Shown here: positions 10,148-18,776 of the stretch, piece by piece
How positions within the stretch are numbered: position 1 is the stretch's first letter
Layout: each line of letters starts with the position of its first letter
DNA from: Desulfovibrio sp.
GTDB taxonomy: Bacteria; Desulfobacterota; Desulfovibrionia; Desulfovibrionales; Desulfovibrionaceae
NCBI GenBank assembly: GCA_016218665.1
Contig: JACRDI010000036.1
Coordinates: 119,414-183,413, forward strand
Length of the DNA: 64,000 bases
Direction: 5' to 3'
Position numbers and translations under genes: made by a program
The notes under the pieces: generated by a model
Databases searched by the model: none
What the model was told of the DNA's origin: nothing
Seen by the model: the letters and a program-made list of their open reading frames with translations, nothing else

Positions 10148-12519
10148 TATGCAACCTCCTTGGCGGACGTGACGGCGGCCTTGGCGTACACGCGCGGGCC
10201 TTGGGCGCTGTCCTCCACGCGGTAGCCACGGGCGGCAAGCTCGTCCCGCAGGGCGTCGGAGGCGGCGAAGTCTTTGGCCTTGCGCGCCGCCTCGCGCTTT
10301 TGCACCAGCTCCTGCACGCCGCCCGGCAGGCAGGCGCAGGCGATGGGCATCTGCCCCAGGTCCAGGATGCGCAGCACGGAGTCGGCCCCTTCCAGCTGTT
10401 TCAGGCAGGCGGCCGCCGCGGCCGGGGACAGCTTGCCCGCGGTGAGCCAGGCGTTGGCCCGCTTCACGAAGGTGAACAGCTTGGGCCAGGAGCGGTGCAG
10501 GGAGAGGTCGTCCTCCAGGGCGGCGGCAAGCCCGGCCTTGAGCTCGAACACGGCCTGCTCCACTTCCTCGGGCAGCGCGCCGGGAGCGGCCTCAAGGCAG
10601 TCTCCCGCGGCCAGGCGCAGGGCGCAGGCGCCCTCCTGCACCTTGTGCCAGTTGCGCGCCCACATGGACAGGCTTTGCGCCCCGGCGGCAAGGGACTTGC
10701 GGTAGGACACGGACAGAAGCCACAGGCGCAGGGCGGCCGGGCCTCCGGCGGCGGCGAGCAGGCCGGACAGGCCGGACGGGCCGGAGGGGTCGGGCGGGTT
10801 CAGGGCTTCCTCGCCCTCGGCGCGCGAGATCTTGCGATCCGCCAGCCAGGCCTTCACCTCCACCCCGGCGGCGCTCCAGATGGCGCGCAGGTTCTCCAGG
10901 TGCGGGAACTGGTGGTCCTCTCCGGCCACCAGCACGTCCACGCGGCCCAGGGCCGAGAGGCCGGCCACGGCGATCTGCACGAACCAGCTGGGGCGCACGT
11001 TGCCCCACTGGGTCTCGATGATGTCGCCCAGCTTCAGGTCCTGCAGGGTGGCGCGCTTGAGGAGCGTGAAATCGAGCGGATTGTCCTTCACGTAGTCGCC
11101 CAGGTCCACGGTCTTGCCCACGGAGAGGCCGTCCATGTCCATGAGTTTCATGGCCCCGTAGCGCTTGTCGCGGCGCACGTCGAAGTACACGCTCCGGAGC
11201 TTCTCGTAGGCCTGGCCCTTGGCCAAAAGTTTTGTGCAGATGTCCAGCGCCCTGGGCACCGAGGCCGAGGCGGGCTCGAACACGGCCTCGGGCAGCAGGC
11301 CCAGCTCCGCGGCGCGGGCCTTGATGCGCCCGATGGCCCCTGAAGCGTAGTCCGCGCGGGAGAGGCCGGCCTCGCGGGCGGCGGAGAGGGTGCGGTCGTC
11401 CAGGTCGGCCAGGGCCACGGCCAGCTTCACCTGGGCCCCGCGGGCCAAGAGCTGCCGGGCCAGCACGTCGGAGAGCACCAGCCTGCGCCAGGCGTCCGGG
11501 TCGTCCGGGGTGTCCAGGCTGGGGCCGATGCAGCAGATGTTCAACGCGCCGGAGGTGTCGAGCGTCACCTTGCCGCCCGTGGCCAGGTTGTACAGGCGCA
11601 GGCCCTCCTGGCTCTTGGGGGCGAACAGCGGGGTGGACAGGTAGCGCTCGCCGCCATCGGGGAAGATGACCACGATGTAGCCGCCCTTGCCCTCGGCCTC
11701 CAGCCCGGCGGCCAGCTTGAGGGCCCCGGCCAGGGCCGCGCCGGAACTCATGCCCACGAAGAGGCCTTCCTCCCGCGCCAGCTTGCGGCAGCACTCGAAG
11801 GCCTCCTCGTCCTCCACCCGCAGGATCTGGTCGAGGTTCTTCTTGTTGTAGATGCCCGGCGGATAGGACTCGTGCATGTTCTTGAGGCCCTGGATCTTGT
11901 GCCCGGCAAAGGGCTCTATGGCGCAGACCTGCACGCCGCCGTGCTCGTGCATGCGCTTGGCCAGGCCCATGGCCGTGCCCGAGGTGCCCAGCGTGGCCAC
12001 CACGTGGGTCACGGCGCCGCCGGTCTGGGCCAGTATCTCCGGGCCGGTGCCCTCGTAGTGGGCGGCGATGCTGGCCGGATTGTTGAACTGGTCCATGAGC
12101 ACGTACGTATCCGGCTCGGTCCTGGCCAGGCGGTAGGCCAGCTCGATGGCGCCGTCGGTTCCCAGGCGGCCGGGGGTGAGGCGTATCTCCGCGCCGTAGG
12201 CGCGCATGATGCGCTTTCTCTCCTCGCTGGCGGAGTCGGGCATGATGAGGCACATCTTGTAGCCCTTCACCGCGGCCACCATGGCCAGGCCTATGCCCGT
12301 GTTGCCGCTGGTGGCCTCGATGATGGTCTTTTCCGGCGTCAGCTCGCCGCTTTTTTCCGCGGCGGTGATCATGGCCACGGCCACGCGGTCCTTGATGGAC
12401 CCGCCGGGGTTCATGCTCTCCACCTTCGCCATGATTTTGACGCCGCCGTGCGGGTTCAGCCGGCGGATCTCCACCAGGGGAGTATTGCCCACCAGCCGCA
12501 AAATATCCGTGCGCTCCAT
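10147..12519 (-). CDS. Cysteine synthase fused to a degenerate cysteinyl-tRNA synthetase-like module
   Basis: A 790-residue fusion. Residues 1-305 are a PLP-dependent O-acetylserine sulfhydrylase, which makes cysteine from O-acetylserine and sulfide: PLP lysine K43 in NPGGSIKDR, TSGNTGIG, GTSGT and PDGGERYLST are intact. Residues about 310-790 align with cysteinyl-tRNA synthetase along most of its length (ALADLDDR for NITDIDDK, YFDVRRDKRYG, NPLDFTLLK, FPHLEN, and the C-terminal AARKAKDFAASDALRDEL). The synthetase active site is lost: the HIGH region reads DTPDDPDAWR, KMSKS reads KISRA, and zinc ligands in IECS and HHENE are replaced. The second half therefore probably does not charge tRNA. 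The ATG at 12519 begins the conserved MERTDILRLVGNTPLV. Confidence 0.9.
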   Translation of the reverse strand: MERTDILRLVGNTPLVEIRRLNPHGGVKIMAKVESMNPGGSIKDRVAVAMITAAEKSGELTPEKTIIEATSGNTGIGLAMVAAVKGYKMCLIMPDSASEERKRIMRAYGAEIRLTPGRLGTDGAIELAYRLARTEPDTYVLMDQFNNPASIAAHYEGTGPEILAQTGGAVTHVVATLGTSGTAMGLAKRMHEHGGVQVCAIEPFAGHKIQGLKNMHESYPPGIYNKKNLDQILRVEDEEAFECCRKLAREEGLFVGMSSGAALAGALKLAAGLEAEGKGGYIVVIFPDGGERYLSTPLFAPKSQEGLRLYNLATGGKVTLDTSGALNICCIGPSLDTPDDPDAWRRLVLSDVLARQLLARGAQVKLAVALADLDDRTLSAAREAGLSRADYASGAIGRIKARAAELGLLPEAVFEPASASVPRALDICTKLLAKGQAYEKLRSVYFDVRRDKRYGAMKLMDMDGLSVGKTVDLGDYVKDNPLDFTLLKRATLQDLKLGDIIETQWGNVRPSWFVQIAVAGLSALGRVDVLVAGEDHQFPHLENLRAIWSAAGVEVKAWLADRKISRAEGEEALNPPDPSGPSGLSGLLAAAGGPAALRLWLLSVSYRKSLAAGAQSLSMWARNWHKVQEGACALRLAAGDCLEAAPGALPEEVEQAVFELKAGLAAALEDDLSLHRSWPKLFTFVKRANAWLTAGKLSPAAAAACLKQLEGADSVLRILDLGQMPIACACLPGGVQELVQKREAARKAKDFAASDALRDELAARGYRVEDSAQGPRVYAKAAVTSAKEVA

Positions 12520-12611
12520 CGTATGCCCCTGCGCGCCAGCCCCCGAAAAAAGGGAAGGGAATGCTGGCCCGTGATTTGCAAAGCCGCCCTCAAACCAGCG
12601 AGGTCGGCACC

Positions 12612-14378
12612 ATGACCATGTTTCCATACCTGAAAGACAACATCACCGCGCTTGAGAAGGCCAACCCGGCGCTGTACGCTTGGCTCTCCAGCAGCCAGTT
12701 CGACGAACAGTCCCTGAAAACCAGCGTCTTTGTCAACAGATGGGGCCTGGTGGACTGGAAGATGGAGTCCGGCCAGGGGCTTTTCGAGGCCCTGCCGCCC
12801 CGCATGCTCTACACCGACTGGGGCAACATGGAGAAGGCCGACCTCTCGGCCAGCATCCTCATCGGCACCAACGTGGGCTACGGCCTGAACCATGTGCTCA
12901 TCAACTCGCCCGACTCGCACAAGGTGCTGGTCATCGAGCCCAATCCCAGCCTGCTGCTGGCCTGCCTGGGCCAGACCGACTACCGCCCCTTCTTCGCCAA
13001 CAAGAAGCTGCACTTCGTCGTCCCCAACGAGGACATCCTCCAGGAGTACATCAAGAACCTGGACCTGCAGTACGTGTACGGCAAAATTTACCTGCGCGCC
13101 GACGTGCCCAGCCTCCAGCTGGGGCCGGAGTACGCCCGCTGGATGCAGACCCTGAAGAACCGCCTGGAGAACTTCAGCGTGGAGATGATCACCCTGCGCT
13201 GCCGCCAGGACGTGATGGTGGGCAACGAGCTGAAGAACTACCGCCGCGCCCAGGCCGACGGCAGCCTGCTGCCCCTGAAGGACGCCGCCAAGGGCGTGGG
13301 CGCCGTGGTCATCGGCGCGGGCCCCTCCCTGGCCAAGTTCGCCCCGGAGCTGGCCAAGAACGCCGGCTACGCCCTGTACGCAACGGCCCTGCAGACCCTG
13401 CCCGCCCTGCGCCGGCACGAGCTCAAGCCGCACTTCTGCCTCGCGCTGGACTACGACGACTCCATGCTCTCGGTGTACGACCGCCTGGACGCCGAATGGG
13501 CCAGCGACATCCCGCTCATCTACTCCACCAAGGTGAACCCGGAAGTGGTGCGCCGCTACCCCGGCCCCACCCTGCCCCTGTGGACCATGGGCGGCATGGC
13601 CACCTTCGTCATGCAGGACCGCGAGTTCGTGCTGGACGCGGGCGGCAACGTGAGCCTGACCCTGGTGCGCCTGCTGCGCTGGATGGGCGCGGGCAGCATC
13701 CTCCTCGTGGGCCAGGACTTCGCCTGGCAGGGCACCACCACCCACGTGGACGGCCACCATGCCGCCAAGTACACCATCACCTTCGACCCGGCCATGCACC
13801 AGCGCCTCAAGAACCTCTGGGGCGAGGAGATCATTTCGAGCATCCAGTACCTCACCAGCAAGCGCGACCTGGAGAACGACCTCAAGAAGAGCCCGTACCG
13901 CATCGCCAACCTCTACGGCGGCGGCGTGGTCATCGAGGGCGCCCCGGCCGTGGAACTGGAGGAGGCCCGGCGCGAGGGGCTTCTGTCCTCCGCCCCGGGC
14001 AGCCGCGAGCGCCTGCTGAACGCCCTGGACAAGGCGCGCGGAGCCAGCCGCGGCGTGCGCTTCGAGCCGCGCAGCCACATCTGGACCAGCTCCATCCGCG
14101 GGCTGGAGCGCCGCATGCAGAAGCTCTTCCGCCAGTGCGGGCAGAGCCAGAAGGAGATCCACACCCTGCTTGAGCAGGCCCTCTTCTTCGTGCGCCAGGA
14201 CCCGCTCTACCTGCCCTACCTGTTCAACGAGACCATCGACCTCGCCGGCCTGGCCAAGACCCGGCGCTCATACAACCCGGCGGACTTCTCGGAGTTCAAG
14301 CGCATCGGCAAGAGCATTCTGGCCAAGGTGCGCGAGGTGGACCGCTGCGTGTCCGGCATGGACCAGAGCGCCGCGTAG
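12612..14378 (+). CDS. Maf-type motility-associated glycosyltransferase (DUF115/MptE-like)
   Basis: A 588-residue protein. The central MptE-like Rossmann domain is seen in AVVIGAGPSLAKFAPELAKN, LKPHFCLALDYDD and LLVGQDFAW. Maf proteins glycosylate flagellin with nonulosonic acids such as pseudaminic or legionaminic acid, and are common beside flagellar genes. No flagellin or sugar genes lie in this window, so the acceptor is inferred. The start MTMFPYLKDN is chosen because the open frame upstream overlaps the divergent cysteine synthase promoter region. A strong terminator follows. Confidence 0.85.
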   Translation: MTMFPYLKDNITALEKANPALYAWLSSSQFDEQSLKTSVFVNRWGLVDWKMESGQGLFEALPPRMLYTDWGNMEKADLSASILIGTNVGYGLNHVLINSPDSHKVLVIEPNPSLLLACLGQTDYRPFFANKKLHFVVPNEDILQEYIKNLDLQYVYGKIYLRADVPSLQLGPEYARWMQTLKNRLENFSVEMITLRCRQDVMVGNELKNYRRAQADGSLLPLKDAAKGVGAVVIGAGPSLAKFAPELAKNAGYALYATALQTLPALRRHELKPHFCLALDYDDSMLSVYDRLDAEWASDIPLIYSTKVNPEVVRRYPGPTLPLWTMGGMATFVMQDREFVLDAGGNVSLTLVRLLRWMGAGSILLVGQDFAWQGTTTHVDGHHAAKYTITFDPAMHQRLKNLWGEEIISSIQYLTSKRDLENDLKKSPYRIANLYGGGVVIEGAPAVELEEARREGLLSSAPGSRERLLNALDKARGASRGVRFEPRSHIWTSSIRGLERRMQKLFRQCGQSQKEIHTLLEQALFFVRQDPLYLPYLFNETIDLAGLAKTRRSYNPADFSEFKRIGKSILAKVREVDRCVSGMDQSAA

Positions 14379-14403
14379 CGCAGGCCTCCCCAAGTCATTG
14401 CGG

Positions 14404-14435
14404 GCGCCCGCCGGAACACCCCGGCGGGCGCTTTT
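14404..14435 (+). terminator. Rho-independent terminator after the Maf gene
   Basis: An 11-base perfect stem, GCGCCCGCCGG (14404-14414) with CCGGCGGGCGC (14421-14431), is followed by TTTT. Confidence 0.85.
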
Positions 14436-14496
14436 GCTTGAAACCGCCGGCCCCGCTCCGAGTTGCGCCGCCCGCGGAATCGACCTATAAGGCCGC

Positions 14497-15153
14497 ATGC
14501 CGCGCACCACCCCCACCCCCCTGGCCTTCTGGGCCGCCCTGTGCCTCCCGCTCCTGCTTGTTGTCGCGGGCTGTTTCGCCTTCATCGGCGACGAACCAGC
14601 CGTGGCCGCCTATTTCACCCAGTGGCGCCTGGACAACCCCGGCGCGCTGCGGGTGGTGAAGTTCTACACCGACTGGGGCAACCCGGCCATGTACCTGCCC
14701 TTCGCGGTCATCCTGATCCTGGGCGTAAAGCGCCGCCGGGCCGACCTCGCCGCCTGGGCGCTCTCGTACCTGGCCGCGCAGCTGCTGTTCTCCCTGACCA
14801 TCGAGCGCCTGCTCAAGGTCGGCATCGGCCGGCCCCGGCCCGGCGTGGGCGGAGACTCCATCCCCTGGTCGCTGGACAACGCGCACAACTCCATGCCCTC
14901 GGGCCACGCCACGGAGATGGCCACGCAAACGTCGGCCTTCGCCCTGTTCGCCGGCAGGCTGGCCGTAGCGTTCCTCATGGGCCTGCTGCTGGGCCTCATG
15001 GGCCTCTCGCGCCTGGTGATGGGCGCCCACCACCCCACGGACCTTCTGGGCGGCCTCGCCCTGGGCTGCCTGGGCGGACTCTTCGCCGCCCGCCTGGCCC
15101 CGCGCCTGGAGGCCTTCCTCGCCAACCGTTTCGCCTGCTTTGGAGGCCGCTGA
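14497..15153 (+). CDS. PAP2-family membrane phosphatase
   Basis: A 218-residue membrane protein with the three-part acid phosphatase signature: KVGIGRPRP, PSGHATE and SRLVMGAHHPTD. The family dephosphorylates lipid phosphates such as undecaprenyl pyrophosphate or phosphatidylglycerol phosphate. About five to six membrane helices are visible. Its stop codon shares a base with the ATG of the following glycosyltransferase, so the two are translated together and may act in the same lipid-linked sugar pathway. Confidence 0.88.
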   Translation: MPRTTPTPLAFWAALCLPLLLVVAGCFAFIGDEPAVAAYFTQWRLDNPGALRVVKFYTDWGNPAMYLPFAVILILGVKRRRADLAAWALSYLAAQLLFSLTIERLLKVGIGRPRPGVGGDSIPWSLDNAHNSMPSGHATEMATQTSAFALFAGRLAVAFLMGLLLGLMGLSRLVMGAHHPTDLLGGLALGCLGGLFAARLAPRLEAFLANRFACFGGR

Positions 15154-16856
15154 TGCAGCGCCTTTGGGATCTCATGCGCCGTTGGCCCTTCGCGGCCCTG
15201 GCCGTGCTCACCGCGGTGCAGACCGTGGGCACCTTCTCCTCCCGCGCCCTGTGGTTCTCCGACGAGGTGCGCTACGCCGACGCCTACGCCGGGCTGCTGC
15301 GCGGCAAATGGCTGGTGCTGAACCTGAACGGCATGGCCTACCCGGACAAGCCGCCCCTGTACTTCTGGTTTCTGCGCGCGCTGGATATCTTCACCGGCAC
15401 GCCGGACCCGGCTGTGTTCTTTCTGGGCACCGCGGCCAGCGGCCTGCTGGTGCTCTTTGCGGTGCTGGCCTGGGCGCGGGTGCTGCGCCTGCCGGACGAG
15501 ACAGGCCTGCTGGCGGGGCTGGTGCTCCTGACCACCTTCTTCTTCGCCGGGCTGTTGCACTACTCGCGCATGGACCTCTTGTTCGCGGCGCTGATCATCG
15601 CCTCCCAGGCGGCCTTCTGCCTGGCCTTCCGCCCCGGTGAGGAGCATCGGCGCGGGCGTCTGGCCGCCCTGGCCATGCTGCTCGCCGCCTTGGCCACCCT
15701 GACCAAAGGGCCGCTGGGCCTGGCCTTCCCCATCCTGACGACCATGCTCTTCCTGGCCTGGCGCGGCCGCGCGGGCGAGTTCTTCAGCCGTGCGCTGCTG
15801 CCGGGCCTTGGCGTGCTGCTGGCCGTGGTCTTCTCCTGGGTGGTGGCGGCCTACTTCGTCCAGGGGCCGGAGTTTCTGCACAAGATCTTCTACGAGCAGA
15901 TCTTCCAGCGGGCCACCAAGACCTTCCACCACGCGGAGCCCTGGTACTTCTACCTCATCGCCTTTCCGCCCTGCTGGCTGCCCTGGCTCCTCGCCCCGGT
16001 GGCGCTGCCCGCGCGGACCCTGGCCCGGCTGTTCGCCGCAACGTACTGGAAGGAACTGGCCGCGCGCCGCAAGGACGCCTCGCCCGAGGGGGACGCCCGC
16101 GCCGTGCTCTGGATTTCCGCCGTCAGCGGTTTGACCCTGCTTTCGCTGCTGAGCGGCAAGGTGGTGGTGTATCTGCTGCCGCAGCTGCCGCCGCTGGCGC
16201 TTCTGCTGGCCCTGGGCCTGCAGGACGGACGCCTGCCCTGGCGCAGGCTGTGGATGGCGACGGCGCTGGTGTTCTTCGCGCTGGCCGCCGGCGCCAGCCA
16301 GGGCGCGCGCTTCCTGCCCGCGCCTGTCTCGCCCGATGGCGGCCTGCCCGGAACCGCCATGGTGGCCGCGGGCTTCGCCGCCTGCGGGCTTGGGCTCCTT
16401 GTGCTGCGCAATCAGAATCCCCGTCACGTTTTATTGGCGCTGGCCCTTCTGACCGCCGCCTGGGTGCAGCCCGCCTGCCGCACCCTGGCCCCGGCCCTGG
16501 ACGCAATCATGAGCCCCAAGCCCCAGGCCATGGTGCTCAAGGCCTGGAAGGACCAGGGCTATACCCCGCTGGCCCACGACATCTACCAGGGAATTTATTC
16601 CTACTATCTCGGCGGCCCGATTCTTGAATCAGCAAACTTCGAGGCCCTGGACAGGTTCGTGGCCGAGAAGGACATCGTGCTGGTGATCAAGAAGAAGAAG
16701 TGGGACACCTGGACCACCCGCCCGCAGCACGTCCTCAAGATCTACGAACAATGGATGGCCGGACAGCCGTACTACGTGGCCCTGAGCCGCAAGGACGGCA
16801 GCCCGCCGCCTCTTCCGTCCGATCCGGGGCCGGACCGCGTGCCACAGCCCGACTAG
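15153..16856 (+). CDS. ArnT-like GT39/GT83 family glycosyltransferase
   Basis: A 567-residue membrane protein. The first periplasmic loop has the GT-C acidic motif (ALWFSDEVRYADAYAG) and DKPPLYFW, as in 4-amino-4-deoxy-L-arabinose transferase and protein mannosyltransferase families. About 11-12 helices follow and a soluble C-terminal portion of about 100 residues. These enzymes use undecaprenyl-phosphate sugars to modify lipid A or proteins. The paired PAP2 phosphatase and the nearby lpxB suggest lipid A modification, but the acceptor is not proven. The ATG at 15153 follows TGGAGG; a much longer open frame upstream is only a shadow of the PAP2 gene. Confidence 0.85.
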   Translation: MQRLWDLMRRWPFAALAVLTAVQTVGTFSSRALWFSDEVRYADAYAGLLRGKWLVLNLNGMAYPDKPPLYFWFLRALDIFTGTPDPAVFFLGTAASGLLVLFAVLAWARVLRLPDETGLLAGLVLLTTFFFAGLLHYSRMDLLFAALIIASQAAFCLAFRPGEEHRRGRLAALAMLLAALATLTKGPLGLAFPILTTMLFLAWRGRAGEFFSRALLPGLGVLLAVVFSWVVAAYFVQGPEFLHKIFYEQIFQRATKTFHHAEPWYFYLIAFPPCWLPWLLAPVALPARTLARLFAATYWKELAARRKDASPEGDARAVLWISAVSGLTLLSLLSGKVVVYLLPQLPPLALLLALGLQDGRLPWRRLWMATALVFFALAAGASQGARFLPAPVSPDGGLPGTAMVAAGFAACGLGLLVLRNQNPRHVLLALALLTAAWVQPACRTLAPALDAIMSPKPQAMVLKAWKDQGYTPLAHDIYQGIYSYYLGGPILESANFEALDRFVAEKDIVLVIKKKKWDTWTTRPQHVLKIYEQWMAGQPYYVALSRKDGSPPPLPSDPGPDRVPQPD

Positions 16857-16983
16857 GGGGCCGCACGGGTCGCCGACGACCGGGGCGCGCCGCTGAACCG
16901 TTCAGCGCACGGCCCCGCATGCGGCAAGGGCGCAGGCCACCCGGCCCGCCCGCCGCAAACCGGATCCGACCTGGAGGCTCCCC

Positions 16984-17592
16984 GTGCGCCGCTTCCGCCT
17001 GGCCGTCATCCTCGCCCTTCTCGCCGCCTGTCTGGGCGGCTGCGCCGCCATGCCCATGTTCGCCGCGATGGATGCGCTGAACGCGGCCGAGGCGGGCAAG
17101 ACCGGCTTTGACATGGCCATGGGCCTCAACTCGCGCAAGAGCCTGGAGCTCGACACCAGCCCCGACGCCCAGGCCGAGGCGCGCATCCGCGCCGCGCTGG
17201 ACCGCCAGGGCGGCAACCTGCGCTACGCCATCCCCCACGTGACCCAGGGCCAGGGCTATGTTGTGGGCACCTACGCCGACGACCAGGAGCTGGAGCGCGC
17301 CCGCAAGGCCATGAGCCGCGTGGGCGGCGTGAGCAAGATCACCCTGTGCCTGTTCCGGGAGGGTTCCGGCCCGCGCCGGCGCCAGAGCGATGCCGAGGTG
17401 CGCGACAACATCCTGCGCATGACCGGCATCCGCACCAGGGAGGTGCGCGTGCATGTGGTGGAGGGCAACGCGGTGCTCATCGGCCGCGTGCGCACCAAGG
17501 CCGAGGAGGAGCAGCTGGTGGAGAACGCCCGCATCGCCGGGGCCACCAGCGTGCGCAACTACGTGCGCCTGTATGCGGCCAACCCGCAATAA
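16984..17592 (+). CDS. BON-domain lipoprotein
   Basis: A 202-residue protein starting at GTG after CTGGAGG. The signal peptide ends in the lipobox LGGC (Cys20), so it should be lipid-anchored. Two BON-like domains follow: about residues 55-115 (AEARIRAALDRQGG to GGVSKI) and 130-200 (SDAEVRDNILRMTGI, VHVVEGNAVLIGRV). BON domains bind phospholipid or outer-membrane structures, as in OsmY. It ends just before a bidirectional terminator. Confidence 0.85.
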   Translation: MRRFRLAVILALLAACLGGCAAMPMFAAMDALNAAEAGKTGFDMAMGLNSRKSLELDTSPDAQAEARIRAALDRQGGNLRYAIPHVTQGQGYVVGTYADDQELERARKAMSRVGGVSKITLCLFREGSGPRRRQSDAEVRDNILRMTGIRTREVRVHVVEGNAVLIGRVRTKAEEEQLVENARIAGATSVRNYVRLYAANPQ

Positions 17593-17626
17593 AAAACGGC
17601 CCGCAGGTCTCCCCGCGGGCCGTCCT
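17591..17626. terminator. Bidirectional terminator between convergent genes
   Basis: ACGGCCCGC (17596-17604) pairs with GCGGGCCGT (17615-17623). The A-run before the stem gives a U-run for minus-strand transcripts of the oxidoreductase gene; plus-strand readthrough from the BON gene meets the same stem. Confidence 0.8.
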
Positions 17627-17660
17627 TCAATCTATCTTCCGGCGACAGGTTCCTGGCAGG

Positions 17661-18587
17661 CTAGGCCTTGCCGCCCCCGGCAAAGATCAGCTCGATGATC
17701 TCCAGCACGCGCAAACCGTCCTCGCCGCTGATGGGCACGGGCTTCTTTTCGCGCACGGCCGCAAGGAACTGGGTCAGCTCCTCGCGCATCTGCTCGCGCT
17801 GCATCACCGGGTGCTCCTTCACCGTGTAGGCCTTGGAAACGGGGTCGAAGGGGCCGTACTCCTTCACCTGCTGGGCGATCAGGTCCGCCACGATGTAGCG
17901 GTCCTTGCAGGCCGCGCGGATGGTGCGCGAGCGCGCCGGGGTGAGCCAGTTGGTGGTGATGTGCCCGAGCACGCCGCTTTGCATGCGCGCGCCGATGAAG
18001 GCGCTGTCCTCGTGCGGGGCCAGGGTGGTGGAGTACACGCCGTTCACCTCGGCGAAGTCTGAGCCGGAGATGTAGCGCAACAGGTCCAGATCGTGCGAGC
18101 CCAGGTCGCGGATGACGCCCACGTCCTGGATGCGCGCCGGGAACGGGCCCACGCGCTCGATGTTCACCGAAACGAGGCTGCCCGCCACCAGCTCCCGGAG
18201 CTTCTGGATGGCCGGGTTGAAGCGCTCGATGTGGCCGGCCATGAGGGGCACGCCCTTGCCCCGGGCGGCCTCGACCAGCTCGCGGCCCTGGGCCGCTGTG
18301 GCCGCCAGGGGCTTTTCCAGCAGCAGGGCGATGCCGCGGCCGATGACCTTCATGCCCACCTCATGGTGCAGCATGGTGGGCACGCTGATGCTCACCGCGT
18401 CCAGGTCGAGCTTCAGGAGCTCGTCCAGGTCCGTGTATCCGGCCACGCCGAAGCGGGCCTTGGCCTCGTCCAGGTTGGACTGGGCCACGTCCATGACGCC
18501 CAGCACCTGCACGTCCGGCATCTCGCAGTAGTTGCGCAGGTGAATCTTGCCCATGGAGCCAAGGCCGATGACGCCGACTTTCTGCAT
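17661..18587 (-). CDS. Gfo/Idh/MocA-family oxidoreductase
   Basis: A 308-residue NAD(P)-dependent dehydrogenase. The N-terminal Rossmann motif is VGVIGLGSMGKIH, the catalytic lysine sits in LLEKPLA, and RDLGSHDLD marks the C-terminal domain. The start MQKVGVIG is the first position with family homology; the frame extends 36 codons further upstream without similarity. It is divergent from lpxB. In several delta-proteobacteria-type genomes a member of this family beside lpx genes (GnnA) oxidises UDP-GlcNAc at C3 for amide-linked lipid A. No GnnB transaminase is seen here, so this role is a hypothesis. Confidence 0.85.
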   Translation of the reverse strand: MQKVGVIGLGSMGKIHLRNYCEMPDVQVLGVMDVAQSNLDEAKARFGVAGYTDLDELLKLDLDAVSISVPTMLHHEVGMKVIGRGIALLLEKPLAATAAQGRELVEAARGKGVPLMAGHIERFNPAIQKLRELVAGSLVSVNIERVGPFPARIQDVGVIRDLGSHDLDLLRYISGSDFAEVNGVYSTTLAPHEDSAFIGARMQSGVLGHITTNWLTPARSRTIRAACKDRYIVADLIAQQVKEYGPFDPVSKAYTVKEHPVMQREQMREELTQFLAAVREKKPVPISGEDGLRVLEIIELIFAGGGKA

Positions 18588-18776
18588 GGAACGCTCCGCG
18601 TTGGGGGTTTTCGCCACGGGCGGACCACGCGGCCTCTCGGCCCGCATCCCGCCTGGACAGGCCTCTCCCCTACATGCTCCGGCCGGGCATTGCAACGGCC
18701 CCCAAAAGGCCGCCCAGGCGCGCCCCCCGCTCCGGCGCGCCTTGCGCAGGGCGCCGATTCAGGCTATCTGCGGCAC

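Noticed and set aside
14463..15152. A 230-codon N-terminal extension of the GT39-type glycosyltransferase
   Set aside because: It overlaps the PAP2 gene in another frame and has the composition of a frame shadow. A ribosome-binding site and ATG at 15153 fit the family start.
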